From DASZVB01 sp036272055 (GTDB lineage: Bacteria > Myxococcota_A > Polyangia > Polyangiales > Polyangiaceae), in contig DATAZL010000152.1 of assembly GCA_036272055.1 (NCBI GenBank), positions 1 through 64,000 of the forward strand: a DNA stretch of 64,000 nucleotides, given 5' to 3'. Each line of letters starts with the position of its first letter. The stretch's first letter is position 1. Positions 28,034 through 37,174 of the stretch are shown here, one piece after another. The notes below the pieces were generated by a model. That model did no database searches, was not told where the DNA came from, and worked only from the letters and a program-made list of their open reading frames with translations. The position numbers and the translations under genes were made by a program.

Positions 28034-29156
28034 GTGTCCGAGCCAGACGCCGGGCAGGTGCTCGCGACGCTGTTCCGCCGCCAGTCGGGGCGGATGACGG
28101 CTCTTCGCGGTGATGCGCAACCGTGCGCGCGACGCGCTTCGCCGCGAGCGCGTCCGGACTCGTGTCCTCGACGCCAGTACGTCACCGGAAGAGACGGAAG
28201 CCGAGGCCGCGGAGACCGCAGACGAGAGCGAGGATCTCCTGCGAATGATGTTCTCGTGCTGCCATCCGGCGCTGACCGACGACGGGCGGACTGCGCTCAT
28301 CCTGCGCCTCGTCTGCGGGTTCGGCACCGACGAGGTGGCATGCGCGTTTCTCGCTGACCCGGTGGCGATGGCGAAGCGGCTCACGCGCGCCAAGCGGGTC
28401 ATCGCCGACGACGGGCAGCTCTTCGAAGTGTCGACGCCCGAGCAGGCGCGCGAGCGCATGCCCGCGGTCCTGACGGCGCTCTATCTGACGTTCGACGCCG
28501 GGTACCACGGGAGCGTCGTCCCCGAGCCGGTGCGCGCGGAACTGTGCGCCGACGCGATCCGTCTGGCGACGCTCCTCGCGGCCTCGCCGGCGACGGCGAG
28601 CGCGGAGGTCGACGCGCTCCTTGCGCTCATGTACCTGCACGCGGCGCGCATGCCGGCGCGTCTCGATGCCGCGGGAGCGCTCGTCCCCCTCGAGCACCAG
28701 GACCGGTCCCTCTGGGACGGGAGCCTGATCGCGCGCGGCATGGAGCACCTCGGCGCCTCGGCGCGCGGCGGCGAGCTGACGACGTATCATCTCGAGGCCG
28801 GGATCGCGGCCGTCCACGCGATGTCACCGTCCGTCGAAGCGACGCCGTGGCCCAAGATCGCCGACCTCTACGATCGCCTCTACGCGCGAAAGCCCACACC
28901 GGTCGTCGCCCTCGGGCGCGCCATCGCACGGTCGCAAGTCGACGGCCCCGCGAGCGGCATCGACGCCCTCCTCGCGCTCCCCGGGCGCGAGCACCTCGAG
29001 GACTACCCCTTCTACTGGGCCGCCCTCGGCGACCTATCGCTCCGCGCCGGCGATCGCGGCCGCGCCCTCGGCTGGTTTCGGCGCGGCACGAAGGCCGCGC
29101 GAAACGACGCGGAGCGGGCGATGTTCGCGCGGCGGGTGATGGAGTGCGTGGATTAG
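28034..29156 (+). pseudogene. ECF42-type sigma factor gene lacking region 2
   Basis: The gene starts with GTG at 28034 (SEPDAGQVLATLFRRQSGRM) and then jumps, out of frame, into the sequence LFAVMRNRARDALRRERV, which normally lies at the end of sigma region 2. The second frame stays open to 29156 and encodes region 4 (GFGTDEVACAFLADPVAMAK) and the long helical C-terminal extension typical of ECF42 (LIARGMEHLGASARGGELTT, YPFYWAALGDLSLRAGDRGR). About 50 residues containing the -10 recognition region are absent, and the deletion also shifts the frame. Missing length is estimated from memory of the family. If translated from the internal GTG at 28110, the 348-aa product could not recognise promoters normally. 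Confidence 0.78.
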
Positions 29157-29566
29157 ATCGGGACGCGTCAAACTGCTCGGGCCGAAACGTCATGCCTCGA
29201 AGCGCGCACGTCGCGTCCTGTCGTATCACGTCGCGCCCGCGCCTTGGTCAGTCGCGCGAGCCGCCAGGCCTTGCACCGAACGAACGCGCGATCGCAAAGC
29301 TTCGTACAGCGCCGTCCCACGACACTCGACTCGAGCCCGTCCTCGCCGTTTGGGGGTCGACGTGACGCCCGGCGTCGCCGCCCGCGGTCGGCAGCTCTGA
29401 GACGCCGCCATCGTCGCCTCGCCAGAATTGCTCGAAGCGCAGCGGCGAAATCAACGTTCTCGAAAAGGCCGCCCTACCCGCTCTGTGCGTCCGATATTCT
29501 CCTCGGAAGCGCCCCTACTTCCAGACGTTCAGAACATCCCTGGACGACAAGCACGTTGACCATTCC
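29157..29566. other. intergenic region, nothing recognised
   Basis: These 410 bp between the sigma remnant and the nuclease-like gene contain no recognisable gene, remnant, repeat or strong hairpin. The promoter of the downstream operon should be here, but I cannot place it. Confidence 0.5.
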
Positions 29567-30364
29567 ATGAGTCGATTCCGATACCCACAGCCACCGAACG
29601 AGGATGCGTTCGAGGAATTCTGCCTCGCGCTCGGCAAGGAAGCGTGGTCGAAACCGCTTCTCGAACGCTATGGACACCGCGGGGAACGACAGCACGGAAT
29701 CGATCTCCTCGACATGAGCGGCGACACACCGCTGTTCGCCGTCCAGTGCAAGCACCACGCGCCGAACCGCACGTTACCGCCCCCCGTGCTCGAAACCGCA
29801 GTTCTCGCGAGCCAGCCAAACCGAATCCTGTGGAGCGACGACGGGGTCTACGCCCTGATTGCTCGGGAGCGCCTTGGCGTCCGGCGCATCTGGACGCAAG
29901 CAGCACTCGCCTGGCTCGTGGACGAGGGGCGCATCGGCGGCGAGGTTCACACAGCCGCAAGCGCTCGACTCATCGGCTGGGGGTACAGCTTCACGCGGTC
30001 CAACCCAGCCATCATGCGGGAGGCTGGCCGGCTCGCGGAATGGAACCGAGAGCGCTGGCCGCTAAACGAGGCGGTGAAATACCTCGGACTGCAGGAAGTG
30101 CGGCCTGGGGATGCCATCTTCCTTGGCGTGTCACTCGTGAAGGACGGATATCGCGAAGGAGCCATTCAGGAACAGCGTCGTGGCCTCCTTCTCGATGTGC
30201 TCGCGGCCCTGCGCCAGCGGCTGGACATGTCGGAATCCCTGCTCGACGATTTCGATCGCTTCCTTCCGAAACTGTTCGGGCTCGATGCGCTCGGCGCGGA
30301 CGACGCGAGGAAGACATTCCGAGCGTGGCGGGCAGGAGGCCGGAAGGTCGTACTTCGATCCTGA
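29567..30364 (+). CDS. Mrr-like nuclease domain joined to PIN-like C-terminus
   Basis: The 265-aa protein starts with a restriction-endonuclease-like (Mrr/PD-(D/E)XK) half-domain: Glu in FEEFCLALG, Asp in ERQHGIDLLD, and the QxK motif in FAVQCKHH. After residue about 80 the sequence switches to a different segment (RILWSDDGVYALIARERLGV, RRIWTQAALAWLVDEG, FTRSNPAIMREAGRLAEWNR). I recall this segment as the PIN-like C-terminus of much larger proteins. This suggests that the middle of a large defence-type protein has been lost in frame. It is the first gene of an apparent operon with the HipA-like kinase 17 nt downstream. Functional status is unclear. Confidence 0.6.
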   Translation: MSRFRYPQPPNEDAFEEFCLALGKEAWSKPLLERYGHRGERQHGIDLLDMSGDTPLFAVQCKHHAPNRTLPPPVLETAVLASQPNRILWSDDGVYALIARERLGVRRIWTQAALAWLVDEGRIGGEVHTAASARLIGWGYSFTRSNPAIMREAGRLAEWNRERWPLNEAVKYLGLQEVRPGDAIFLGVSLVKDGYREGAIQEQRRGLLLDVLAALRQRLDMSESLLDDFDRFLPKLFGLDALGADDARKTFRAWRAGGRKVVLRS

Positions 30365-30381
30365 CTCGACGGAGAGTAGCA

Positions 30382-31300
30382 ATGGAACCATTCGGAATCG
30401 TCGACGTCAGCGCCGCCCCCGGTCGCACGGAACCGATCGGCAGCAAGGAAAAATTCTGGTTCCGCGACCCAACCGATCAGAGCCTCTGGCTGTTCAAGCG
30501 AGCGCGCGCGGGCACCGGTGAGGATTGGGCGGAGAAGATCGCCGCTGAGATCGCCGGGCTCTTGGGCCTTCCCCACGCGGATGTCGAGCTCGCCCAGCAC
30601 GAAGGCGCGCCCGGCATTGCAACGAAGGATTTCACGGTCGACCAACGACACGGCGATCTCGTTCACGGCAACGAGCTCCTGTTCCACTTGGATCCCAGCT
30701 ACCCGAAGGAACGCGAGTATCGCGTCCCCGAGCACACGCTCGATGCCGCGCCGCGCTCTTGAGCAGCCCTTCGTCCACCTGCCCGCGTGGATGTGGCCCG
30801 ATGGCGTCGCGACACCGTGGGATGCCTTCATCGGGTACCTCATGCTCGACGCCCTCATCGGCAACACCGACCGGCATCATCAGAACTGGGGTATGCTCGC
30901 TTCCTCTCGGCGTGCCGGGCATCCAGCGACTCTTGCACCGACTTTCGATCACGCTTCGAGCTTGGGTCGCGAGTTGGACGACACCGAGCGGACGCGGCGC
31001 CTCGCGACCAAGGACGTCCGGAGCGACCTCCGAGCCTATGCGGCGAAGGCCCGCTCCGCGCTTTACGACACCGGGAACGACCACCCCCTCGGACCATGCG
31101 AAGCCTTCGCCCACGCTGCGGCAACCAGCCGCGCGGCGGGCCAGGCCTGGCTCGGCCGGCTTCGCTTGGTTCTTCCGGAGGACGTTTCCTCGCTCATCGC
31201 GCGCGTGCCCGGACAGACAATGACCGACCAAGCGCGACAGTTCGCGCTGGCGCTGCTACAAGAGAACCAAGCTCGTTTGGAGAGCCTGCATGCCGGATAG
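30382..31300 (+). pseudogene. HipA-like Ser/Thr kinase gene with +1 frameshift
   Basis: Two frames together encode a HipA-fold kinase of about 305 aa. The first (30382 to about 30750) has the N-lobe (SLWLFKRARAGTGEDWAEKI, LVHGNELLFH, YRVPEHTLDAA). The second has the catalytic loop DALIGNTDRHHQNWG and the metal-binding TFDHASSLG. The total is one base over a multiple of three, so one base was probably inserted in the GCCGCGCCGCGC stretch near 30745-30757. HipA kinases phosphorylate aminoacyl-tRNA synthetases or translation factors in persistence and toxin-antitoxin systems. A GGAGAG ribosome-binding site precedes the ATG. The 3' end overlaps the HIRAN gene by 11 nt. Confidence 0.75.
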
Positions 31301-32087
31301 TTACGTTCCCCCCGCGCTCTTCGTCACGTGGCAAGACCCCGTGTCGCGATCCATTTTCCCAGTGGGTCGGCTGGTGCGGATCGTGGCGCCCCGGGCGAAT
31401 TACGAGTTCGCGTATCTCCAAGCGGCGCGGCGTGCGGAAGAGAAGGGGTTTGTCGCGTTCGTCGCCTTCCCCGATCTGACGGAGGTCTATCGCTCGTCCG
31501 AGCTCCCTCCTTTCTTTCGGAACCGCCTCATGCCGCGGGCTCGCGCCGAATACTCTGCCCAGCTCACGGCGATCGGCCTCGACGCCTCGGCATCGGAGGA
31601 GGAAGTTCTGGCGCGCACGAACGGACGCCGTGCAACCGATCCCTACGAGTTGTTCAGCGAGTTCGAGCCCGGCAGCGCCCACGACGAATGGGAGACGACG
31701 TTCTTCGCGCGCTCCCTTCGGTACCTCGACTTCCCCCAGGCCATCGACGCACTGACTCCTGGCCAGCAGCTGTTCTGCATGCGGGATATGCAGAACCCAG
31801 TCGACCCGGCCGCCATCGCACTTCGGAACGCCAAGAATGCGATCGTTGGCTACTGCCCCGCGTACCTCGTCGACGATCTCGCGCCTCTCCTGGCAGACCC
31901 CGGTGCGGTATCAGTCGCGGTCGAGCGCGTGAACGCACCCCCCACGCCCCTCCAGCTCCGCCTGCAGTGCCATCTGCAGGTCCGCATGCCAGCTGGCTTT
32001 CACGGATATCGAACCGGCCGCTTCGAACCGCTCGCGCCGGGGGCGATTCGGCTGACGCACTGGGTCCGCCGAGCCAGGGTCGCTTAG
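31290..32087 (+). CDS. HipA N-subdomain-like plus HIRAN domain protein
   Basis: The 265-aa product has an N-terminal half resembling the HipA N-terminal subdomain or HipS (SIFPVGRLVR, VAFVAFPDLTEVYRSSELPP, FFRNRLM). The C-terminal half is HIRAN-like (LTPGQQLFCMRDMQNPVDPA, NAIVGYCPAYLVDDLAPLL). HIRAN domains bind DNA ends or stalled forks in eukaryotic Rad5/HLTF; in bacteria they occur with nucleases and kinases. Overlap with the kinase gene implies coupled translation. Likely a HipBST-like split kinase module in which the S-like part is fused to HIRAN; this is inference. Confidence 0.72.
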   Translation: MPDSYVPPALFVTWQDPVSRSIFPVGRLVRIVAPRANYEFAYLQAARRAEEKGFVAFVAFPDLTEVYRSSELPPFFRNRLMPRARAEYSAQLTAIGLDASASEEEVLARTNGRRATDPYELFSEFEPGSAHDEWETTFFARSLRYLDFPQAIDALTPGQQLFCMRDMQNPVDPAAIALRNAKNAIVGYCPAYLVDDLAPLLADPGAVSVAVERVNAPPTPLQLRLQCHLQVRMPAGFHGYRTGRFEPLAPGAIRLTHWVRRARVA

Positions 32088-32304
32088 CGAGCGTCGCCGT
32101 CATCACCAAACTAGCGTCGTGTACCTCATCTCGACGCCTCCGAGAGGAGGTACGCGGCGACGCGGAGCGACGGCATCCGTGGACGAGATCGCGAAACTTA
32201 CATGCCATGCCGCGTCGACGGCGGGTCAATACCTCTACGTTCCGGAGCAGCGACGCAGCTTGTTCGCGAAACTGCGCGGCGATGCGACTCTACGAGATCG
32301 GGCG

Positions 32305-33299
32305 CTACAGATCGTCCGTAAGAAGCGCGGCGATTCCTGAGGTGTAAGGCACTGCGCCCCTATTCGGCGAGAAGTCCTTCCCGTCGTAGGCCTTCCAGGC
32401 CTCATCCTTTTGGAGCTCGGAGAGCGTTGACCCTGGTCCGAACTTGTTGGAGAGCTGCGCGCAGGATTCTCGGATGAACTTGGCGCTCCGCGCCGTTTCA
32501 GCGGCGCGGCTTCGGCCGCGACTTGTTGCTTTCTTGCCGAGGCCACAGCTCCGGCGATGCTCGCCTTGAGCGCCATCACCTCGGCTTTCTTTCGGTCCGG
32601 ATCGAACCCTCCGACCACGAACGCTCGGAACGACGGATCCGCCGCTTGCAGGGCCGACACTTTGTGCAAAGCCTCGTCCCACGCTTCGTCCGCCTCCACC
32701 CACGAACGCCTGGCGACCAGTGTTTTCCCGTTCCGGAGCGATTCCTCGAATTCAGCCACGCCGTCGATGAAAGCGGTCATCGCATGCACGTGGCTGACCG
32801 TCGATTCGATCTCGGACTCCGCAGCCACAGCATCCGGCGGCTTTGCATCCAGCTGACCGAGCCAGGTTTTCGCCTGGTCTCTGAAGGCAGTCAACTCGTT
32901 GAGCTTCGCGTGTAGGTCATCGTTCGTCTTGATGCTCGTCATGTCGGACGAGATTTTCTTCAGTGTCGTCCTCCACTCCGCAGCTTTCCCCGGGGCTGCG
33001 GCGAGAAGGCTCGCCTGGAGCTCCTTCCGGCGAGCCTCATTCTCAGCGGCTTGCGCCGTGTGCGCCCCCGAGTGCGCCTCAGCAACGCGCGGTGGGCTCA
33101 TTCCCGGGTGAGGAGGCGGAGGTGCCGCGCTGCGCAGCGCAGCAGCGAAAGCAGGGTGAGCCGTCATATCGATCCATTGCTGCGATCCCACGGCACACAC
33201 GGAACCACTAAACAGTCGCCCGCCCCGGATCCATGCGACAACCTCGGCCTCTTCGACAGGGCCGAGAGTCTGCCCGTTCAGATTCACGTACCAGGCCAT
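32305..33299 (-). pseudogene. GYF_2 domain coiled-coil protein gene with -1 frameshift
   Basis: The N-terminal part (from 33299) has a GYF_2 domain (WYVNLNGQTLGPVEEAEVVA, SVCAVGSQQWIDMTAHPAF), a Pro-rich linker and a long helical region (WRTTLKKISSDMTSIKTNDD, WLGQLDAKPPDAVAAESEIE). Near 32505-32520 the coding frame changes. The continuation ARSAKFIRESCAQLSNKFGP ... FSPNRGAVPYTSGIAALLTD ends at 32305. One base missing in the GCCGCGCCGCTGAA stretch would restore a 331-aa protein. If translated as is, the product continues in the wrong frame to 32235 with a basic non-globular tail. It is convergent with the HIRAN gene; function unknown. Confidence 0.7.
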
Positions 33300-33478
33300 C
33301 TGTGTCTCCCCGACCGCGGAGCGGTCTCAAACCCACCAATCATCGGCGATACCTGTTCGGAAGTCACGCGGGACATTCAAGGTCAAAAAGAGCGTCGGAA
33401 GGCCCGTCGCCTTGACCCTGCACAGCGCTGACAAGCATTCGCAAGCGCCAGAGTCACGCGGACGCTGTCACCACCCCC

Positions 33479-33779
33479 GTTCACCTTGAATGTCGCGAAG
33501 CACTCGGCTGCCCCATGTCGTTCACCTTGAACGTCGCGAAGCACCCGGCTGCCCCATGTCGTTCACTCTGAACGACCGGAAGCACCCGGCTGCCCCATCT
33601 CGTTCAACTTGAACGACGACCGGGCTCCAGGCTGCCCCACGTCGTTCAAGTTGAACGGTTTCGAGCAGCCGGCTGCCTCCGACGATTCACTCTGAACGAC
33701 CGGAAGCAGCCGGCTGCCTCCGACGGTTCACTCTGAACGATCCGAAGCACCCGCCTGCCTCCGATCGTTCACTTTGAAC
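33479..33779. repeat. array of eight 13-bp palindromes at 41-bp spacing
   Basis: Eight copies of GTTCA-NNN-TGAAC start at 33479, 33520, 33561, 33602, 33644, 33685, 33726 and 33767. Spacing is 41 bp except one of 42. The first has TGAAT and the sixth ATTCA; all others are exact in both arms. The 28-bp intervals are also related (GAAGCACCCGGCTGCCCCAT-like), so the full unit is a 41-bp tandem repeat. Spacing of about four helical turns places all sites on one face of the DNA. The array lies upstream of the gene at 34034 and of the divergent GYF gene at 33299. An iteron, operator array or plasmid/phage-type centromere site are all possible. Confidence 0.92.
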
Positions 33780-33825
33780 AAAGGCTGGAACCCGGACGGC
33801 CGCATCGATCGTGCCTCGACGTCGC

Positions 33826-33846
33826 GAGTGTGAATCTCGTTCACTC
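33826..33846. promoter_or_regulatory. GTGAA-N5-TTCAC inverted repeat near gene start
   Basis: This 15-bp inverted repeat with related half-sites in the opposite arrangement (33830-33844) lies 47 bp after the palindrome array and about 190 bp before the start at 34034. It may be an extra binding site for the same protein. Confidence 0.45.
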
Positions 33847-34033
33847 GGTGTCGCGGAGCGGCTGCGGAGTGTGGTGTTGCGACGACACTTGGTTCGGCGT
33901 GTTCGTCGAGAATCGCGCTGAAAAGCGGTCGAGATCAAATCGGTCGGGTGGCGGGAAGAATTGTCCGACTACCGCGTTGGCCACACCGACTGGGATGCGT
34001 GAAACATCCAAGAGGAACCAGAGGAGAATGAAA

Positions 34034-34938
34034 ATGTCTGATCAGAATGATTCGAATACGGGGAACGGCGGTGGCTCTTCGTTCGACGATACGTCGTCGT
34101 TCGCGGTGGCCTACGAGAAGCGGCTCCAGGAGATCCGGAGCGTGCCTGACGACGAGCTCGTCACGATGAACTTCGACGTGCACTCGGCGATCACGACGGT
34201 GCTCGGTGTGCTCCCGGAGCTCGTTGCGTTGCGCGAGGCGATGGCGGCGCTCGCGGGACTCGACCAGGGCAAGATCTCCGGGCTCGAGGAGTACGCCCAA
34301 GCGGCGGCGGAGGCGAACTCGCGCTACGTGACCGCGACGCTGCCGCCGGAGGACATCGTCGCGATGAACGAGCAGGCGATGGCGATGCGGGAAACGTTTC
34401 GCTCGGATGCCACGGCGCTCGCAAATCGCGGGCTCATCGCTCGCGAGCGACTGACCGCGTTCAAGGGGCTCGTCGGCTACAAGAACGTCGCGTTCGATCT
34501 CATCGACTGGGCGAACCTGATGCGCGACTGCTGGGCGCAGATCCAGGGGAAGACGGCATTGTCCGCCGCGGAGATCCAGCAAGGAAAGGAGCTCGGAGAA
34601 CGGCTGGTGCGCGCCGCGGGCATTCGTGAGCAGGCTCCGGCCGTCGCCGCGGATGCGGCGCTCGTGCGCCAGCAGGCGTTGACGTTGCTCCTGAACGCCT
34701 ACGACGAGACGCGCCGCGCGGTGGTGTACCTGCGCTGGCATCCGGAGGATGCGGAAACATCGCGCCCTCGCTCTACGCCGGCAAAGTGCGAAAGAGCGAT
34801 GGCGCGCAGTCGCCGACGCCGCCCGCGCCGACGCCGCCACCGCCTGCGCCGCCTCAGGTCGTCACTCCTACGCCGGTGCCGCCGACGAATGGCGTGGCGG
34901 CGGGCCTTCCTGGCGCGATCCCGTTCGCAGGAGCTTGA
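34034..34938 (+). pseudogene. helical protein with Pro-rich tail, -1 frameshift
   Basis: Frame one encodes about 240 residues, mainly helical (SFAVAYEKRLQEIRSVPDDE, ITTVLGVLPELVALREAMAA, GLIARERLTAFKGLVGYKNV). Near 34755-34757 (AAA) the frame is lost. The restored frame reads IAPSLYAGKVRKSDGAQ, then a Pro-rich tail ending LPGAIPFAGA and a stop at 34936. Adding one base gives exactly 301 codons. A strong AGAGGAG site precedes ATG 34034 (ATG 34028 is the alternative). The stop is 6 nt before the HerA-like ATPase gene, so the two form an operon. No known family; probably a structural partner of the ATPase. Confidence 0.68.
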
Positions 34939-34944
34939 GCGATC

Positions 34945-36345
34945 ATGGCAAACGTCCCCTGCCTGAATCTCGGTAACTGTATGGCGCTCGACGGCGGGGG
35001 ATCCTCCGTACCATTGCTGCTCCCGGCACATCACCTGGTCACGCACGGCGTGATCACCGGGATGACCGGGAGCGGCAAGACGGGACTCATCACCGTCATC
35101 GTCGAAGAAGCGCTGCGCGCCCGCGTGCCCGTGCTCATGATCGACGTGAAAGGCGATCTGCCCGACCTGCTGCTCGCTTTCCCCACCTTCGCCGCGTCGG
35201 CGTTCTTGCCATGGGTGGAGGAGATGCTCGAGCCCGGTGATCTCCGCAGTCCGGCCGAGCTCGCGGAGACGCTCGCTGGCGATCGGCAGCGCGCGCTCGC
35301 CGCGTGGAGCATCCGCGAACCGGAGCTGCGCGCGTTTCACGACGAGACCGTGGTGCGAGTCATCACCCCGGGTTCGACCGCCGGTGAATCGCTGCACGTG
35401 CTCTCGTCGCTCGAGCATCGCTCGGCGCGCTGGGACACCGACGTCGAAGCGGCACGCCCGGCCCTCGCTGCTGCGGTGTCGCTCGTGCTCCGGCTGCTCG
35501 GGCGCGATCCTGATCCGGCGCGCAGCCGCGAGCACGTGTTGCTCTCGGTGCTCGCCGAACGACGCCTACGAGCCGGCGAGAACGCGCCGATAGAAGCGCT
35601 GCTGGACGACCTTGCCAGTCCACCCATCGAAACGGTCGGCGCGCTCCGTCTTGACGCTTTCTTGCCGAAGTCAGAGCGTCGGGCACTCGCTGCTGCGCTG
35701 AACGGCCTTCTCGCATCGCCGACGTTCGAGAGCTGGCGGACGGGAGCGCCGCTCGACATCGGAAGCTGGCTCGAGCCGGTGAATGGGAAGACGCCCGCAG
35801 TCATCGTCAGCGTCGCGCACCTGGATGACGAGGAACGCGCGCTCGTTCTGGGCGTCCTTCTGGAGGAGCTCCTTGCCTGGACGCGCTCGCTCAGCGGCAG
35901 TCAGAAGCTCCGCGCGCTGTGCGTGTTCGACGAGGTGTACGGTTTCATCCCTCCACACCCGGCGAACCCGCCGACCAAGCGGCCTCTGGTCGCGCTGATG
36001 AAGCAAGCGCGAGCGTTCGGCGTCGGCATGGTCCTCGCAACGCAGAACCCCATGGACCTCGACTACCGCGCGCTCGGCAACGCGGGAACCTGGTGCATCG
36101 GCCGGCTGCAAACTGACGCCGACCGAGCGCGCGTCATCGACGGTCTGTCGGGGAACGACGCGGCGCTCGCGAAGCAACTGGGGGGCACCGTGCAGAAGCT
36201 TGCGCCCCGGTGGTTCGTGATGCGCGACGTGCACGCTGGCCCGAAGCCGTTCCTGGTGCAACCGCGCTGGGCGATCTCGTGGTTACGAGGGCCGCTGACG
36301 CGCACGGAGCTGAGAAAGGCGCGCGAGCTCACCCTCACAGGCTGA
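34945..36345 (+). CDS. HerA/FtsK-like ATPase
   Basis: The 466-aa P-loop ATPase has Walker A GMTGSGKTG (about residues 39-47), a conserved VLMIDVKGDLPDLLLAFP strand, Walker B ALCVFDEVYGFIP, and a sensor/arginine region ATQNPMDLDYRALGNAGTWC followed by GRLQTDADR. This matches HerA/VirB4-type DNA-translocating hexamers. Bacterial HerA homologues outside DNA repair are often motors of anti-phage systems paired with a nuclease or Sir2. Here the upstream partner is a helical protein with no visible nuclease motif. Intact and in one frame. Confidence 0.85.
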   Translation: MANVPCLNLGNCMALDGGGSSVPLLLPAHHLVTHGVITGMTGSGKTGLITVIVEEALRARVPVLMIDVKGDLPDLLLAFPTFAASAFLPWVEEMLEPGDLRSPAELAETLAGDRQRALAAWSIREPELRAFHDETVVRVITPGSTAGESLHVLSSLEHRSARWDTDVEAARPALAAAVSLVLRLLGRDPDPARSREHVLLSVLAERRLRAGENAPIEALLDDLASPPIETVGALRLDAFLPKSERRALAAALNGLLASPTFESWRTGAPLDIGSWLEPVNGKTPAVIVSVAHLDDEERALVLGVLLEELLAWTRSLSGSQKLRALCVFDEVYGFIPPHPANPPTKRPLVALMKQARAFGVGMVLATQNPMDLDYRALGNAGTWCIGRLQTDADRARVIDGLSGNDAALAKQLGGTVQKLAPRWFVMRDVHAGPKPFLVQPRWAISWLRGPLTRTELRKARELTLTG

Positions 36346-36372
36346 TCCGGAATCCGAGAAGGAGAGACAACC

Positions 36373-36969
36373 GTGGACAAGTACCAAGGACTGACAGGTC
36401 GACTCGAAGCAGATCTCGCACCCGCGATGTTCGCCTACGGCGTCGTCGACGAGCTCCGCGCCGCCGCGCGCAAGACGCCCGCCGTGGTGGATCGGGTGAC
36501 CGGCGCGCATCGCGCGACGTACCCCACGGTGACCCGCGTCACGTCCTGGGTCATCCTCGTACTCACATTCGCGATCAGCACCTTCGTCGCGTCGCGCGTC
36601 CAATCGACGCGCGGCCTCCTCATCGGTGGCACCATCAGCGCGCTCATCGTCCCGATCGCCGTCGCGATCGTCATGGAGTTCACCCAGGTCCGCGTCGAAT
36701 GGACCGCGTCGGGCATCGCAGCGCGAACGCCCTGGAACGGCCCGCGCCGCCTCCGCTGGGAAGACCTGGTCTCCGTCCGCTACTCGAAGCTCGCCGGCTG
36801 GTTCGTCATCCGCGACTCACGCGGCGGCGTCGTCCGCGTCTCACAGCTGCTCAGCGGCGTCGGGGAGCTGTTGGAGACGATGGAGCAACGGGTGAATCCG
36901 TCGGTGAGAGGGCAGATTGACGTTGCAGTGGCGAGGTATGAGCGGGCGGTGCGACGGGGGACGGGGTGA
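36373..36969 (+). CDS. two-TM membrane protein with PH-like domain
   Basis: The 198-aa protein starts at GTG 36373 behind GGAGAG. A helical N-terminus is followed by two transmembrane segments (about 55-75 VTSWVILVLTFAISTFVASR; 85-103 GTISALIVPIAVAIVMEF). The C-terminal strand-rich domain (RRLRWEDLVSVRYSKLAGWF, VIRDSRGGVVRVS) resembles bacterial PH domains. It lies 27 nt after the HerA-like ATPase and is likely part of the same operon, possibly docking it to the membrane; this is inference. Confidence 0.68.
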   Translation: MDKYQGLTGRLEADLAPAMFAYGVVDELRAAARKTPAVVDRVTGAHRATYPTVTRVTSWVILVLTFAISTFVASRVQSTRGLLIGGTISALIVPIAVAIVMEFTQVRVEWTASGIAARTPWNGPRRLRWEDLVSVRYSKLAGWFVIRDSRGGVVRVSQLLSGVGELLETMEQRVNPSVRGQIDVAVARYERAVRRGTG

Positions 36970-37174
36970 TGCGGCCCGGGTGGACGCCGGTTGCGGGGAG
37001 GGCAACGGAGCCGCTCGTGTCTACCGCGAGCTTCCGTGGTCCTGACCCGAAAGATGCCTATTTTTGCCCCTGATCGATTGCGGTAATGAATATCTGTGCA
37101 GTCTTCCGCGTTGCGGGATAAATCACGGTCGGGCGAGCTGCCACCTTTCTCCGAGGTCGAGAAAATACCTGTTG

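Noticed and set aside
32119..32340. 73-codon plus-strand frame
   Set aside because: No family features, overlaps the 3' end of the GYF gene on the other strand and lacks a good start context.
33479..33779. CRISPR array
   Set aside because: The intervals between palindromes are themselves similar to one another, repeats are only 13 bp, and no cas gene is present, so it is a 41-bp tandem repeat rather than repeats with unique spacers.
34755..34757. Programmed -1 frameshift in the helical protein gene
   Set aside because: No heptameric slippery site or downstream hairpin was evident, and similar one-base breaks occur in unrelated genes nearby, so an indel is the simpler explanation.
34749..34976. 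Separate small gene before the HerA-like ATPase
   Set aside because: Basic low-complexity third frame; the Pro-rich frame ending at 34938 continues the upstream gene much better.
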